From Couchioplanes caeruleus (lineage in GTDB: Bacteria > Actinomycetota > Actinomycetes > Mycobacteriales > Micromonosporaceae), in NCBI RefSeq assembly GCF_023499255.1, contig NZ_CP092183.1, forward strand, positions 6,816,501 to 6,880,500: a stretch of DNA of 64,000 nucleotides. The letters are read 5' to 3'. The first letter of the stretch is position 1. The number at the start of each line of letters is the position of its first letter. Positions 58,701 through 64,000 of the stretch are shown in pieces. A program made the position numbers and the translations under genes. Under the pieces are notes generated by a model. It made no database searches. It saw only the letters and a program-made list of their open reading frames with translations, and was not told the origin of the DNA.

Positions 58701-60847
58701 CACTGCCGGAACGACGTCGGCGCCGGGGCGATCGGCAGGCCGCCGCGCAGGTCCTCGGCGAGCACCCGCAGCGAGACGCCGTCGGCGATCGCGTGGTGCA
58801 GGGCCACGATCAGTTCGCCGCTCGCCGGCAGATGCGAGAACGCCGCCGGCCGCCCGGTGCTCAGCCGGGCGGCCGTCGCCTCGAGGTCCTCACCGGTGCG
58901 CAGCACGTCCGCGGCGGTCAGCTCACCGGCCGGGCGGACCGTCAGCACGGCGCCGTCGATGCTCGCCCGCAGCACGTCGTGCGCTGCGAGAAGGCCGTCG
59001 ATCACCGCCGCGACGTCACCGTCGGGCGCGGGCAGGGTGATGGCCTGGAAGAAGCCGTCGAACCCGTTCCCGACCTCGTCCAGCCAGGCCAGGATCGGCG
59101 TCGGGGGCACCTCGCCGACCGCGTCCACCGCGGCGGCCTCCGGCTCGTCCTCGCTCACCACCATGGCGAGCGCGGCCGGGGTCGGGTGGGCGAACAGGTC
59201 CCGGGCGCGCAGCGCGAAGCCGGCCCGGCGGGCGGCCCGGACCGCGCCGATCGCCACGATGCTGTCGCCGCCGAGCGCGAAGAAGTCGTCCTCCGCGCCG
59301 ACCGTGCCGAGGCCCAGCACGGACGCGAACACCTCGCACAGGCGCGCCTCGGTCTCGTTCCGCGGGCCTCGCGACCGCTCGGCGCCGAGCACCGGCGAGG
59401 GCAGGGCGCGGCGGTCCACCTTGCCGTTCGCCGTCAGCGGGAACGCGTCGAGGACCACGAATGCCGACGGGACCATGTATTCCGGGAGGCGGTCGGTGCA
59501 CCAGGCGCACAGCTCGTCGCCGGTGGCGCGGGCGGACAGGGTCGCGTACCCGATCAAATGCCGCTCCTGGACGGTGACGACGGCCTGGCGCACCGCGGGG
59601 TGGGCCGCGACGGCGGCCTCGACCTCCTCCAGCTCCAGCCGCATGCCGCGGATCTTCACCTGGTTGTCGGCGCGGCCGACGAACTCGAGGCTGCCGTCGC
59701 CGGTCCGGCGGGCCAGGTCGCCGGTGCGGTACATGCGCTCGCCCGGGGCGCCGAACGGGTTGGCGACGAAGCGGGAGCCGGTCAGCGCGGGCGCGTTGAC
59801 GTACCCGCGGCCGAGCAGGAAACCGGCCGCGTACAGCTCGCCGGTGACGCCCGGGCCGACCGGGTTCAGGTCGTCGTCGAGGACGTGCAGCTGCGTGTAC
59901 GGATTGGGCCGCCCGATCGAGGTGGCGATGCGCTCGGCGGAGTCCCGGTAGATGACGTGCGAGACGCCGATCGTGGCCTCGGCGGGGCCGTACCCGTGGT
60001 AGAGCGTCGTGGTGAGCTGCGCGCGGAAGCGTTCGAACAGCTCCGGCGTGAGCACCTCGCCGCCGCACCACACGTGCCGCAGCCCGTCCAGCAGGTGCGT
60101 GCCCCGGGCGAGCTGGAGCAGCACGTCGAGCATCGAGCTGACCAGGTAGACGAAGGTCACGCCCTCGGTGGCGATGAGGTCGAGCAGGTACTGCGGGTCC
60201 CGCTCGCCGCCCGGCTCGGCCACGACGACGTACCCGCCGGAGACAAGCGGCAGCAGGATCTCGTTGACGCTGATGTCGAACGACAGTGGCGCCTTGAACA
60301 GCGCGGCGTCGCCGGGTCCGAAGTGCAGGATCTCCTCGCGCTGCCAGCGCAGCCGCTCGTGGATGGCCTCGTGCCGGATCATCGCGCCCTTGGGCCGGCC
60401 GGTGGAGCCGGAGGTGAAGATGACGTACGCGAGCTGGCCGGGTGCGACGGCCACGTCGGGCGCCTCGGCGGTGCCGGCCGGAACGTCGGCCGCGGTGAGG
60501 ACCAGCTTCGCCCGGGCGTCGGCGAGGACCTGCTCGCGGCGGCGGTGCGGCCAGGCCGGGTCGACCGGTACGAACGCCCCGCCCGCGACCATCGTGGCCA
60601 GCACCGCGATCACCATCTCGGCCGAGCGCGGCATGCCGATGCCGACCACGTCCTCCGGCCCGACACCGCGTGCGCCCAGGTCCCGGGCCAGCGCGTGCAC
60701 CCGGCCGCTGAGCTCGGCGTACGTCAGCCGGGTCTCCCCCGCGACGAGGGCGAGCGCGTCCGGGGTCCGGGCCGCCTGATCCCGGAACGCCGCGACCACC
60801 GTGGCGGTCGTCGCGGGGCGGGTGTGGTCCTGCAGGCCTGCCGTCAT
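40130..60847 (-). CDS. Six-module non-ribosomal peptide synthetase, exochelin-type siderophore
   Basis: This cytosolic assembly line is 6905 residues, about 0.7 MDa. Domain order with rough residues is A1-T1-E1 (15-960), C1-A2-T2 (980-1945), C2-A3-T3-E3 (1950-3330), C3-A4-T4-E4 (3340-4715), C4-A5-T5 (4715-5690), C5-A6-T6 (5695-6640), then TE (6655-6900). Codes read from the sequence: A1 DINYWGGIG (formyl-hydroxyornithine), A2 IDTLISSGD (beta-alanine-like), A3 and A5 DMENLGLIN (hydroxyornithine), A4 DFWNVGMVH (threonine), A6 DILQLGLVW (glycine). Carriers T1-T4 are GGDS; T5 and T6 are GGHS. C2 and C4 lack the second His of HHxxxDG. The TE has GWSFGG. An iron box lies 60 nt upstream. Predicted hexapeptide: D-fhOrn, beta-Ala, D-hOrn, D-allo-Thr, L-hOrn, Gly. 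No MbtH-like gene is in view. Confidence 0.95.
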   Translation of the reverse strand: MTAGLQDHTRPATTATVVAAFRDQAARTPDALALVAGETRLTYAELSGRVHALARDLGARGVGPEDVVGIGMPRSAEMVIAVLATMVAGGAFVPVDPAWPHRRREQVLADARAKLVLTAADVPAGTAEAPDVAVAPGQLAYVIFTSGSTGRPKGAMIRHEAIHERLRWQREEILHFGPGDAALFKAPLSFDISVNEILLPLVSGGYVVVAEPGGERDPQYLLDLIATEGVTFVYLVSSMLDVLLQLARGTHLLDGLRHVWCGGEVLTPELFERFRAQLTTTLYHGYGPAEATIGVSHVIYRDSAERIATSIGRPNPYTQLHVLDDDLNPVGPGVTGELYAAGFLLGRGYVNAPALTGSRFVANPFGAPGERMYRTGDLARRTGDGSLEFVGRADNQVKIRGMRLELEEVEAAVAAHPAVRQAVVTVQERHLIGYATLSARATGDELCAWCTDRLPEYMVPSAFVVLDAFPLTANGKVDRRALPSPVLGAERSRGPRNETEARLCEVFASVLGLGTVGAEDDFFALGGDSIVAIGAVRAARRAGFALRARDLFAHPTPAALAMVVSEDEPEAAAVDAVGEVPPTPILAWLDEVGNGFDGFFQAITLPAPDGDVAAVIDGLLAAHDVLRASIDGAVLTVRPAGELTAADVLRTGEDLEATAARLSTGRPAAFSHLPASGELIVALHHAIADGVSLRVLAEDLRGGLPIAPAPTSFRQWATALREVDFSADLPFWTRAARMPVGPLGRVPAATDTVATEETLTVTLPAEVTERLLSAVPAAVHGGVNDALVAALVLAVSPDEPLLLELEGHGREEDVADLDLSRTVGWFTTLFPVPLDVTGLSPAAAVKAVKDQLRAVPDNGTSYGALRYLAGHSELAVQPQVLFNYLGRFDDGEVVVERRDPRMPLPRALEVNAVTVGAELSAVFSWPGRVLSRETVQAYADRWAQLLTAIAADPAVAGHTPSDFPLADLTQSDVDALGPDARDVLPLTPLQAGLYFHATYAPGADPYVVQQLIHLDGPLDPDRLHRAAADLFDRHPNLAAAFRATGAGDVVAVLGGPVETPWRYVVTGDAAEVAAAERARPFDLARPPAMRYALVRLAADRHVLVQTVHHIVADGWSVPLMLADLLARYAGEPLPPAPPYRDFLARRGEGDPEAYARLLDGVAEPTLLAPGADGPAASVTTSVDGTAVQAVARRLGVTAGNVLAAAWGVLVGRVTGRTDVVIGSAVAGRSGDVPGIDAIVGLLVNTVPARVRWSGSETLADVLARFAADQRSVVEHEQTSLAEIQRRTGLPELFDTLVVVENYPAAAAPDADGLRIGGVDVVEAPHYPATLMVKPGDTVTVTLTHRLDPAVGARLLDQYVRVLTAGPATPVAAIDLFSAADRTGLLALGVGAPPCAEVSVPEMIGAVERGRVAVRSGAAELTYADLWARSGAVAAALHAAGVRRGDVVAVATRRTADLPVALLGVLRAGAAYLPVDPAYPAARIEFMLDDARPACVLTDDAAGRALPPHDLPSVRLRTARGAAPAVEVGPLDAASVVYTSGSTGRPKAVVGTHAGLANRLAWARERWDGDVRVAKSSMSFIDGTTELLGGLVAGATVVIAGETAATDGTALARLVADTGATQLLAVPSLAAALAGTAPERVAGLRRWITSGEALDAATVAALAAASPHAEIVNSYGASENTGDVLAGTVTPGTTVTLGRAVPGVRIHLLDAALEPVAPGATGEIYVGGVQLARGYRGQGGATAARFVADPFTAGERLYRTGDLGRWAGDRVEFLGRNDDQVKVNGHRVELAEVEAALLRRLGVREAVAVARRNTLHGYVVPEPGERLDPQALLTTLRGELPGYLVPATVTVLDAVPLLPNGKRDRRALPDPAAAVAEPPRTPREARVVARFAEVLGAATAGVHDDFFARGGDSITAIRLVHLLARDGVDVSIQDVFEKRTAAAIAADEPAEVWELSPLQQGVYYQATFTEDATTYIAQNVFDLDRRIDVPALELAFAALLDRHPALRAAFVGEPRPQQRIAARVPAVVTVVDGDPEAIAAADRERPFDLTEPPLIRLTVVRGPDGCDRLLLTCHFLLWDGWSRELVLRELFALYDSRGERGALPTGGPAFTDYLAWIDAQDRDASAAAWAARLGEPAIVVPEAAGRAPMLSERVLAALPSAVTTRLTEQARRAGVTLNSVLTAALGLVLGHRTGRGDVTFGTTVAGRPAELPGIENVIGLFLNTVPARVAASPSDTVADLARRAQRDRLDLAPHEYLGLGDIQRATGHEQLFDTLYVLQNFLADSTFDDLEAAQGIVNVEYTDTTHYPLTWVLTPGANLRVKLEYRPDVVTTDRARSMVDQFVDVLRTLADGLDVPAGSVVTAADHALRGRSADIPGETIADMLAAQARRTPDLTALVSGSRRLTYAELDARIDAVARGLIARGAGPEQIVGLALPRGIDMVVALFAVLRAGAAYLPLDLDLPAERRTTMVEDARPLLVVSSLDGLALDGGPVTTSIHSDDPAYVIYTSGSTGKPKGVVTPYRGLTNMQVNHRAEIFGPTVARARAAGVERLRIAHTVSFSFDMSWEELLWLVEGHEVHVCDEELRRDATALVGYCRSHGIDVVNVTPTYAQHLIDEGLLDGHRMWLVLLGGEAVGEAVWARLGEIGYNLYGPTEYTINTLGAGTSDSATPTVGKPILNTVGYVLDGWLRPVPPGVVGELYVGGAGLARGYLNRPGLTASRFVAGPDGSRLYRTGDLVRERPDGNLDFLGRSDDQVKIRGYRIELGEVESAVAAVPGVRQAAVVARDGQLHAYLVGDVSPARVRAVVAERLPSYMVPGRYGVLDALPLTVNGKLDTAALPAATPILSAAREPRDERERVLAGIYAGVLGLPEVGIDDDFFAIGGDSISSIAVAGRARAAGLPVTPRDVFRRRTVQALAGALPAAAVETVADDGLGDVALTPMLAETVKSATPLGHFCQSMAWHTPAGLTRGRLEEILQALLDRHNLLRASFDGTLHVPAPGLRAAGLISEGPIDEAAEVARLDPANGVMLRAAWDGRTLLLVIHHLVVDGVSWRILAEDLRRAWRGEELEPVGASFRTFAASRPAYAGQEDFWRATLAEPRPLLGDRPADPSADTAATVRSVTVTLPADVTVPLLTTVPASLHGGVDDVLLTALAVAVNRWRGTDAPVLVSLEGHGRTGDLDLSRTIGWFTAIHPVRLEPGTTTDLAAAVRAVKEQLRAVPDGGLGYGRLRWLHDHDFGPAPEILFNYLGRFGADDGGDWSPAAPLREGVDPANPAMPLEINAHATGDVFEATLSWPSALFPEERIAALAEHWTAVLRELAVTDVGGHTPSDFPLVPLTQDDVDAFAGAADVLPLLPLQEGMYFHAVTSDVDTYAVQQVAELTGEVDPARLRAAVEAAVRRHAALRASFRETRDGRIVQVIAADVQVPWREVDLADASGARLAEVVAEELAQPFDLARPPVLRYALVSLSATEHRLIETMHHLLADGWSYPLVFSDVVAAYHGRALPEPVGTFRDHVESVVTRDRDAARAAWRTALDGVEPAMLYPDITEVSRHDSAFAHVDRADALAAVTRGHGITVSTLIHGAWGLLLGRLLGRDRVVFGSTVSGRGGDLPGVESIVGLLINTVPVPMAWRPDEPAGDVLRRLQEQQTDVLDVQQVGLAELNRLAGVRELFDSMVVVENFPAVAAGDAPGLGVRGFTGTDSPHYPVSLVAFPGDRLTLEIKYDAAVGAAAADRLVTQVASVVNQLIDDLDRPVSSLSLGETVRVAPDDQEVSGILDISLDRPNAVAVGGLTYAELEARANRLAHELIARGVRPESRVAVSLPRSEDLIVALLAVVKAGGCYVPVDAAAPAARQRYILDDARPVCVIGEGGIGVEAPGRPETRPAVPLSPDNAAYVIYTSGSTGKPKGVVVTHRDVRALFAAAARVFDIGPDDVWTMFHSYAFDFSVWELWGALLHGGRLVLVPHDVARDPQRFRALLRDEKVTVLNQTPSAFHPLIEADAAEPGRLPLRYVVFGGEALDPSRLAPWYERNAGPVLVNMYGITETTVHVSFRALDAADVTRPSVIGGALPGLAVHVLDAYLQPVPEGVTGEMYVAGAQLARGYLDRPALTASRFVANPYGPGRLYRSGDLARWENGELVYLGRSDQQVKVRGYRIEPGEIEAALLALPGIANTAVIVRDGRLVAYLVARAGSRPDEDAIRAHLASVLPDYMVPAAFVTLDALPLTVNGKLDRDALPAPARTVAAPVRAAGESPAVTALRELFAEVLGLDGVPADGDFFALGGDSIVAIQLVNRAKRSGIRLSPRDVFLQRTPAALASVPEKPSAPPKAGDGVGEVALLPIVHRLAELGGGINRLHQATVLRTPPGATTARLRPALDRLVAHHDALRLTLSRPAPMLWSQEVRTTGPAVLTTVDGTGPELIRREAEAAVGRLDPDAGRVLEAVFFTDQDRLLLVAHHLVVDGVSWHILGEDLWQAYEGRELEPVGTSLRSFARTLTEEAGAAARLAEFPHWQRTLAPGAELKPDAVTSGLTVGQTRDHELRFPVDPAVLTGDVTATLLTALHAAVNRWRGTEDELVVDLERHGREPIGDADLSRTVGWFTSIAPVRLPELPQGDGLGYGLLRYLNPRSAAALARLGTPQVLFNYLGRFAADEEADLRVRPDDDLGTPYLLEINVAAVGGELRAVLTYADEGLGPDATRAIADGWAAALAPADEREWPLSPLQEGLFFQAKLAGDADVYIAQNAFDVDHRLDVAALERAFAAVLDANPAARLAFTDAGRGKPVALLRRSVPVSVEVIEDPADLGAVMAADRSRPFDLAEPPLARLTVVRLPGGRDRLLFTYHLLLWDGWSRELVLRDLFGAYAGRPVPQKSASFTDYLAWIDRQDSAASVRAWAASLAGAEPTILYPAAAGTRPVLARSLAVRFTEEQTAHLVGQARAAGVTLNAVLSTALGIVLGHASGRSEAVFGTTVAGRPTELDGIEEVVGVFLNTVPQRVTLDAAEPVGDVLRRVQAERLDLMAHEYVGLGDIQRAVGRGPLFDSLYVLQNFLADDTFDDLEAEHGIVGVEAVDATHYPLTWVATPGRALRIRLEYRPDVVPAEQAKSLLDRLHAVLTGFDTAASVASIELPTPRPRTGVVTRIPAVTIADMLAGQAARTPDADALTHDGTTLSYAELDARIDAVARGLIARGAGPEQIVGLALPRGIDMVVALFAVLRAGAAYLPLDLDLPAERRQAMIDDARPLLVLSSLDGMPVDGEPVTTSVHPDDPAYVIYTSGSTGRPKGVVTPYRGLTNMQLNHRAEIFGPTVAAAGGRILTIAHTVSFSFDMSWEELLWLVEGHHVHIADEELRRDGRALVAYCAEHRVDVINVTPTYAQALLDEGLLDSDHRPCLVLLGGEPVSEAVWARLGGIGYNLYGPTEYTINTLGAGTSDSATPTVGRPIFNTTGYVLDGWLRTVPPGVIGELYIGGAGLARGYLNRPGLTASRFVAGPDGSRLYRTGDLVRERADGNLDFLGRSDDQVKIRGYRIELGEVESAVAAVPGVRQAAVVARDGQLHAYLVGDVSPARVRAVVAERLPSYMVPGRYGVLDALPLTVNGKLDTAALPAATTVTTSSRPPAGDRERRLCELFAEVLELPSFGVEDDFFDAGGHSLTALRLLGRVRAELGGDLSLRALFDARTPERLARATTGPARAPLTARQRPEVLPLSPAQQRLWLLDQLEPGSSAYTYPLLVRLGGHPDLTALSRALADVVARHEVLRTVIRSSAQHILPAPATVPVETGVTVAGLVARPFDLGADLPIRAAVIDEGAGSVLALVLHHIAMDEWSDRPLLRDLDTAYAARLAGHAPGWEPLPVQYADYVLSLPEPSGDFWRDALRGLPDEITLPADGPRTATRRPAGVVTTTLPPELAGKLRDIAGAQSASVFMLLHAALATLLHRHGAGTDIPIGSPTSGRGDAALDDLVGFFVNTVVLRADLSGAPSFAELLRRVRAADLAAYEHADVPFQQVVELVNPPRVPGRNPLFQVMIGYFPRPAGDGTLLGLPVLAAPGFAADPKVDLTVTFVDGGADGIEVTCEYDADRFTGTTAARLLDRLAVLLAAVSEDPSVPVTRVPVLTPADLAELDRRPVAPAGTPVVARPEDVALVADGRHVTYADLDRASDAVAAALAARGAGPESIVGIHLPRSAGLVVAVLGVGKAGAAYLPLDPAFPAARRQLMIEDARPAVVIDEAFLAGVTPAPAPAVTPHPDTAAYVIYTSGSTGRPKGVVVTRRDREAFLAALPLEPGERLLAVTTLSFDISVLELLGTLRAGGTIVLATPEQVRDPLLLARLLETERITAMQATPSLWAALLEASDVDLSGVRALVGGEALPVPLARALHERAAAVVNLYGPTEVTVWATADEVDAGWDGSIGRPLPGTTAAVLDEWLQPVPPGVAGELYLGGAQVTRGYLGRPGLTASRFVADPYGPGRLYRTGDLARWRDGRLEYLGRTDHQVKVRGFRIELGEIESVALSHPDVTRAVVVARGERLVAYVTTTPRFSRASLTALFESALPGYMIPAVCHVLDELPLTPNGKVDRDALPEAGVAAVTSTAPRSRTEETVARIVARLLGVAAVGADDDFFALGGHSLLLVRLATALRHELGAEIPVARLFTAPTVAGVARLLAGGAPAGDALAPVVQLAAGDGPPLFCVAPASGLSWQFAGLTRHLGVPLIGLQSPLLSGGDRPATLTALAAAHAGRVEAAWPAGPVRLLGWSFGGAVALAVAADLRARGREVTFVGMLDARRDGTSASTVAALLTEMGYTVPGELTLPEAVAFVRDAGGAVAALTDGQIARVLESYLAADALMAAAELPAYPGTVFFVEATVPEQGFAGPAAPAWRPLTAGLEVHELPVAHSELLDPATLERLGPLLAAALGA
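43780..46729 (-). other. NRPS module 5: C (HLLLWDG), A (hydroxyornithine), T
   Basis: C4 has [11 protein letters not shown], again without the second His. A5 has the same D-M-E-N-L-G-L-I-N code as A3. There is no epimerase, so the residue stays L. T5 is GGHS. Confidence 0.85.
44043..45335 (-). repeat. Large direct repeat, copy in module 5 (A5 region)
   Basis: This stretch is near-identical in its outer parts to 52326-53624, shifted by about 8283-8289 nt. Runs of more than 100 identical bases occur near 44090-44230 and 45170-45333. The middle has diverged. It encodes the hydroxyornithine adenylation domain. Confidence 0.85.
46730..50839 (-). other. NRPS module 4: C, A (threonine), T, E
   Basis: C3 has a canonical HHLLADG. 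A4 reads D-F-W-N-V-G-M-V-H, the threonine code. T4 is GGDS and E4 has [10 protein letters not shown] with FNYLGRF, so the residue should be D-allo-threonine. Confidence 0.87.
50840..55019 (-). other. NRPS module 3: C (HFLLWDG), A (hydroxyornithine), T, E
   Basis: C2 has [11 protein letters not shown], so the catalytic second His is Phe. A3 reads D-M-E-N-L-G-L-I-N, the hydroxyornithine code. T3 is GGDS and E3 has [10 protein letters not shown], giving D-hydroxyornithine. Confidence 0.85.
52326..53624 (-). repeat. Large direct repeat, copy in module 3 (A3 region)
   Basis: This is the partner of the 44043-45335 copy, in the same orientation. The identity points to recent duplication or gene conversion between the two hydroxyornithine modules. 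It is a possible site for recombination or assembly error. Confidence 0.85.
55020..57929 (-). other. NRPS module 2: C, A (beta-alanine-like), T
   Basis: C1 has a canonical HHIVADG. A2 lacks Asp235; reading gives I-D at positions 235-236 followed by T-L-I-S-S-G-D, close to the beta-alanine code VDWVISLAD. No epimerase is present, as expected for an achiral residue. T2 nevertheless reads GGDS, a form usually seen before epimerases. Confidence 0.75.
57930..60847 (-). other. NRPS module 1: A (formyl-hydroxyornithine), T, E
   Basis: There is no condensation domain, so this is the loading module. A1 has [12 protein letters not shown] and a pocket read as D-I-N-Y-W-G-G-I-G, the code known for formyl-hydroxyornithine in CchH. 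T1 has GGDS. E1 has [10 protein letters not shown] and the FNYLGRF motif, so the unit becomes D. It takes the product of the formyltransferase gene. Confidence 0.85.
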
Positions 60848-60906
60848 CGGTCCGCACCTTTCGACGTGGACCCGCCCGTGGTGGCGGGAGCGTCAGCGAC
60901 GCGGAC

Positions 60907-60925
60907 TTAGGCTAGCCTAACCTTC
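60907..60925 (-). promoter_or_regulatory. Iron box upstream of the NRPS
   Basis: TTAGGCTAGCCTAACCTTC matches TTAGGTTAGGCTAACCTAA at 15 of 19 positions. It begins 60 nt upstream of the NRPS start and overlaps the stop codon of the upstream exporter gene, so the NRPS has its own iron-controlled promoter within the exporter's 3' end. Confidence 0.88.
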
Positions 60926-62663
60926 TCTGTACGGTCGTGGGGGCCCGGGACTCCCAGGCCGACCAGAGCGCGGCGTACCGGCCGCCGGCGGCGACCAGCT
61001 CGGCGTGCGTCCCCGACTCCACGATGGAGCCGTGCTCGAGCACGATGACGCGGTCGGCCGACGCCGCCTGGGTCAGCCGATGCGCCACCACGAGCGTGGT
61101 CCGGCCCCTGGTCGCCGCCGCGGCCGCCTCCTCGAGCACCCGGGCGCCCGAGCTCCCGGCCTCCGCGGTCGCCTCGTCGAGCACCACGACCGCCGGATCC
61201 AGCAGCACGAGCCGGGCGAGCGCGAGGTGCTGCGCCTGCGCGGCGGTCAGCTCGTGACCGCCCTCGCCGACGACCGTGTCCAGCCCGTCCGGCAGGGCAC
61301 GCACCCACCCGAGCGCGCCGACCGTCTCCAGCGCCGCCTCGGCGTCGGCCGGGTCCGCGCCCGGGCGGGCCAGCCGCAGATCCTCCACGAGCGGACCGGC
61401 GAAGACATGCGTCTCCTGGCTGACCAGGGCCACCGTCCGCGCGGGCAGGTCCCGGACCGGTACGCCCCCCACCCGCGCCTCGCCCCCGCCGGGTCGCAGG
61501 ATGCCGGCCGCGATCGAGGCGGCCGTGGTCTTCCCGGCTCCCGTCGAGCCCACGAGCGCGACCCGCTCCCCCACCTCCACCCGCAGCGACACGTCGTGCA
61601 GCACCGGCGTCACGCCGTCGTAGCTGAAGCTCACGCGGTCCAGCGTCAGCGCGGCATCGGCCGGCGCCCGCCCGGCCGCGGGGTCCGGGGTGGACATCCG
61701 CAGCACGCCGACCAGCCGCCCCAGGCTCGCCCCGGCCGCCTGCACCTCGTCGAAGGTGAACAGCAGCGTCGAGACCGGGTTGAACAGCCGGTGGAACAGC
61801 AGGGCCGCCGCCGAGGTCTCGCCGACGCTCACCGAGCCGTCGCGGACCAGCAGGAACCCGACGACGAGGATCGCGGCCAGCCCGGCGAACTCGGCCCGGT
61901 TCACCCGGCCGACGAAGCGCGTGAAGAGCGTGAAGACGTCCACCGAGATGTCGCGGGCCCGGGCGGAGGCGCCGTCGATCGCGCCCAGGTGCCGGTCCTC
62001 CAGCCGGTACGCGTGCACGGTCCGCAGTCCCTGCATGCTCTCCACGAGCAGCTGGGAGCGTTCCGCCACGGCCGCGCGCTCCTGGGCGTACCGGGGTGCC
62101 GACCGCGGCAGGTACCAGCGCAGCGCGATCACGTACAGCGGGACGGCCACCGCGCCGGCCAGGCCGAGCCGCCAGTCGATGCCGGCCATGGCGGCCAGGC
62201 TGAGCACGGCGAGCAGGAACGCCGAGATCACCTGCGGCAGCACGTCCGAGACCGCCTTGCCGATGGCCGCGATGTCCGCGCCGGCCCGGGACAGCAGGTC
62301 GCCGCGCCCGGCCCGGTCCAGCACGAGCGCGGGCAGCCGCAACGCCGTCGCCACGGTGCTCTCGCGCAGGTCGGCGAGCATCCGAGCGCCCAGCCGGCCG
62401 ATCAGGTACGTGGACATCCCCATCGCCGCCCCGCCGACCAGCGCGGCCACCACGATCACGATCGCGACGGGCACGATCGCCGGCGCGCCGGCACCCGCGC
62501 GGACCCGGTCGACCAGCAGGCCGAGGGCGTACACGGGCACGATCGAGGCGGCGGCCGCGAGCACGCCGGCCAGCAGCGTGCCGGTCGCCTCGGCCCGGCG
62601 GCCGCGCAGCTCGGCCCGCAGCCAGGCGCGGCTCTCCCGCGCGGTGGCGATCGGCAGGGTCAT
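60912..62663 (-). CDS. ABC exporter half-transporter, partner 2 (intact Walker motifs)
   Basis: This 583-residue protein has a membrane domain (about 20-300, six helices) and a nucleotide-binding domain (about 335-570). Walker A is GSTGAGKTT (near 374) and Walker B is VVVLDEATAEAG. The signature is degenerate: HELTAAQAQ instead of LSGGQ. It overlaps the next exporter gene by ATGA. With that partner, which has LSGGQ but poor Walker motifs, it should form one working ATP site. Placed upstream of the NRPS, it is a likely siderophore exporter, comparable to ExiT or CchG; this is inference from context. Confidence 0.9.
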   Translation of the reverse strand: MTLPIATARESRAWLRAELRGRRAEATGTLLAGVLAAAASIVPVYALGLLVDRVRAGAGAPAIVPVAIVIVVAALVGGAAMGMSTYLIGRLGARMLADLRESTVATALRLPALVLDRAGRGDLLSRAGADIAAIGKAVSDVLPQVISAFLLAVLSLAAMAGIDWRLGLAGAVAVPLYVIALRWYLPRSAPRYAQERAAVAERSQLLVESMQGLRTVHAYRLEDRHLGAIDGASARARDISVDVFTLFTRFVGRVNRAEFAGLAAILVVGFLLVRDGSVSVGETSAAALLFHRLFNPVSTLLFTFDEVQAAGASLGRLVGVLRMSTPDPAAGRAPADAALTLDRVSFSYDGVTPVLHDVSLRVEVGERVALVGSTGAGKTTAASIAAGILRPGGGEARVGGVPVRDLPARTVALVSQETHVFAGPLVEDLRLARPGADPADAEAALETVGALGWVRALPDGLDTVVGEGGHELTAAQAQHLALARLVLLDPAVVVLDEATAEAGSSGARVLEEAAAAATRGRTTLVVAHRLTQAASADRVIVLEHGSIVESGTHAELVAAGGRYAALWSAWESRAPTTVQRRLG

Positions 62664-64000
62664 CGGAGCACCATCCGGCGGTAGGAGTCGTGCGTGCCGC
62701 TCAGCTCGGCGTGCCCGCCCTCGGCGGCGACCTCGCCGTCGCCCAGGACCACGACCCGGTCGGTGGCGGCGAGCAGCACGGGGCTGGTGGTGATCACGAT
62801 CGTGGCGAAGGCCGAGCCCGGGCCGTGCCGCAGCGCCCGGATGCCCTCCGCGACGGCGTGCTCGGTGACGGCGTCCACGGCGGTGGTCGGGTCGTGCAGG
62901 ACGAGCACGGGCGGCCTGGCGAGCAGGGCACGGGCCAGGGCGAGCCGCTGGCGCTGGCCGCCGGAGAGGCTGGCGCCGCGCTCGGCGACCTTCGTGTCGA
63001 GGCCGGCGACCTCGTCGGCCGCCGCCGCGCTGAGCGCCTCCGCGAGCCCGTCGTCGCCGCGCAGGGCCACATTCCCCGCGATCGTGCCGGTGAAGAGGTC
63101 CGCGTGGTGCGGCTCCACCAGCAACAACCTGCGGGCGTGTGCCCGGTCGATCGTCTCGAGCGGCTCACCGCCCAACAGCACGTCCCCCTCGTACCCGGCC
63201 GGTACGGCGAGCAGCCGCACCAGCGCCTCCGCGTCGGCGGGCCGGCGGGCGGCCACGCCGACGAACTCTCCCGGCCGTACGTGCAGGTCCAGGCCGGCGA
63301 GCGGGCCGTGCCGCACCCCGGTCAGGCGCAGGTCGCAGCCGTCCGCCGCGGGAGTCGCGATGCCCTCCGGCAGCACCATCCCGGCGGCGGTCACCTGCGC
63401 GACCCGGTCGGCCGACGCGCGCGCCTCGGCGATCCAGCTCGGGACGACCGCCAGCAGCCCGAACGGCTCGACGAGGAACTGGGCGGAGCCGATGACGGTG
63501 ATGAACTGGCCCACGGTGATCCGGCCGGTCAGCGCGAACCAGCCGGCGAGGATCGCGACGCCGCAGGCCAGCAGCGTGCTCAGGGTGGTGGAGGCGGCGA
63601 GGTAGCCGCCCTGGGTCCGGGCCGCGCGCAGGGTCGCGGCCAGCGACCGCCGGCTCACCGCGCGGTAGCGCCCGGCGGCCGCATCCTGGGCGCCGATGCC
63701 GCGCAGCGGCCGCAGGCCGGTGACCAGGTCGGTGGCGAGCGAGGTGGCGCGGCCGGCCTGCTCCTGCTGGTCGGCGACGCGCCGGGTGATCACCGGCGAG
63801 CTGACCTGCAGCACCACGAGCACGAGCGGCGTGGCGACCAGCACGGCCAGCCCCAGCGGTACGGAGATCAGCAGCAGCGTCACCGCGCTGACGGCGGTGG
63901 CCACGACCGCCCCGGCGATCCGGGGCACGTAGTCCAGCAGGTACGACGTGTTGTCGGCGTCGCTGGTGGACACCGTGAGCAGGTCGCCGGTGCGCATGCC
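62660..64000 (-). CDS. ABC exporter half-transporter, partner 1 (degenerate ATP site), N-terminus cut
   Basis: The frame runs off the window at 64000, so the first membrane helices are missing. The visible 445 or more residues include membrane segments such as IAGAVVATAVSAVTLLLISV and an ATPase domain with intact signature LSGGQRQRLALARALLA. The Walker A position reads VAARRPADAEAL and lacks the GKS/T Lys, and Walker B reads VLVLHDPTT with His and Asp in place of Asp-Glu. This NBD should not hydrolyse ATP on its own. It is the upstream, coupled partner of the exporter at 60912-62663. Confidence 0.88.
   Translation of the reverse strand, partial: GMRTGDLLTVSTSDADNTSYLLDYVPRIAGAVVATAVSAVTLLLISVPLGLAVLVATPLVLVVLQVSSPVITRRVADQQEQAGRATSLATDLVTGLRPLRGIGAQDAAAGRYRAVSRRSLAATLRAARTQGGYLAASTTLSTLLACGVAILAGWFALTGRITVGQFITVIGSAQFLVEPFGLLAVVPSWIAEARASADRVAQVTAAGMVLPEGIATPAADGCDLRLTGVRHGPLAGLDLHVRPGEFVGVAARRPADAEALVRLLAVPAGYEGDVLLGGEPLETIDRAHARRLLLVEPHHADLFTGTIAGNVALRGDDGLAEALSAAAADEVAGLDTKVAERGASLSGGQRQRLALARALLARPPVLVLHDPTTAVDAVTEHAVAEGIRALRHGPGSAFATIVITTSPVLLAATDRVVVLGDGEVAAEGGHAELSGTHDSYRRMVLR

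Noticed and set aside
50303..60910. A 3535-codon open frame on the + strand opposite the NRPS
   Set aside because: It is the shadow of a high-GC coding strand: its translation is low-complexity (Arg/Gly/Ala/Val-rich) with no domain, while the minus frame carries complete NRPS domains.
33466..64000. MbtH-like helper gene for the NRPS
   Set aside because: No short frame with the NPxxxxSxWP motif is visible; it may lie outside the window.

Overview
The window is high-GC actinobacterial DNA. Frequent GTG starts, ATGA/GTGA stop-start overlaps, DtxR/IdeR-type iron boxes and an actinobacterial core gene order all point that way. The SRPBCC, roadblock and XRE-DUF5753 families and many CGTACG words fit a Micromonosporaceae-like organism (Actinoplanes or Micromonospora type), but that placement is inference.

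1-10 kb. Two roadblock/LC7 proteins (the first cut by the window edge) are followed by a DusB-type tRNA-dihydrouridine synthase, an XdhC-like Rossmann protein and glycyl-tRNA synthetase. A zinc operon follows: znuA-znuC-znuB, an ArsR/SmtB-type regulator and zur, behind a Zur-box-like operator that overlaps a probable leaderless promoter. The order glyS, smtB, zur ... uppS, recO ... era, cdd-like, corC-like, ybeY, phoH matches the Mycobacterium tuberculosis Rv2357c-Rv2368c neighbourhood as I recall it. The insertions here are znuACB and the 8.7-19 kb block.

10-19 kb. A TPP riboswitch precedes an ECF-type hydroxymethylpyrimidine/thiamine transporter (ykoE, ykoD, ykoC). Then come an SRPBCC protein, a Tat-exported PHP phosphoesterase with a coupled unknown gene, a lipoprotein, a thiamine-binding MTH1187-family protein, a HAD phosphatase and a histidine phosphatase with an internal heptapeptide repeat.

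19-33 kb. uppS-recO, a DUF4097 lipoprotein, an acyltransferase, the era/cdd-like/corC/ybeY/phoH block, a serine hydrolase, an SDR oxidoreductase and a GH3 beta-glucosidase. The glucosidase has a CebR-like operator at its start codon.

33-64 kb. A siderophore locus is marked by three iron boxes. It holds an L-ornithine N5-monooxygenase, an N5-hydroxyornithine formyltransferase, aspartate 1-decarboxylase (panD), a small [2Fe-2S] protein, an iron-siderophore binding lipoprotein, a single 6905-residue six-module NRPS and a pair of ABC exporter half-transporters. I read the adenylation codes from the translated sequence as formyl-hydroxyornithine, beta-alanine, hydroxyornithine, threonine, hydroxyornithine and glycine. 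Epimerases sit in modules 1, 3 and 4. The predicted product is D-fhOrn, beta-Ala, D-hOrn, D-allo-Thr, L-hOrn, Gly. That is the exochelin MS pentapeptide pattern plus a terminal glycine.

How the locus would work: under iron starvation, derepression from the iron boxes would turn on ornithine hydroxylation and formylation, beta-alanine supply by PanD, peptide assembly, and uptake through the binding protein. The permease and ATPase for uptake, and any MbtH-like partner, are not in this window. The strongest novelty candidates are the two condensation domains placed just before the hydroxyornithine modules, which lack the second His of HHxxxDG, and the iron-box-linked panD.
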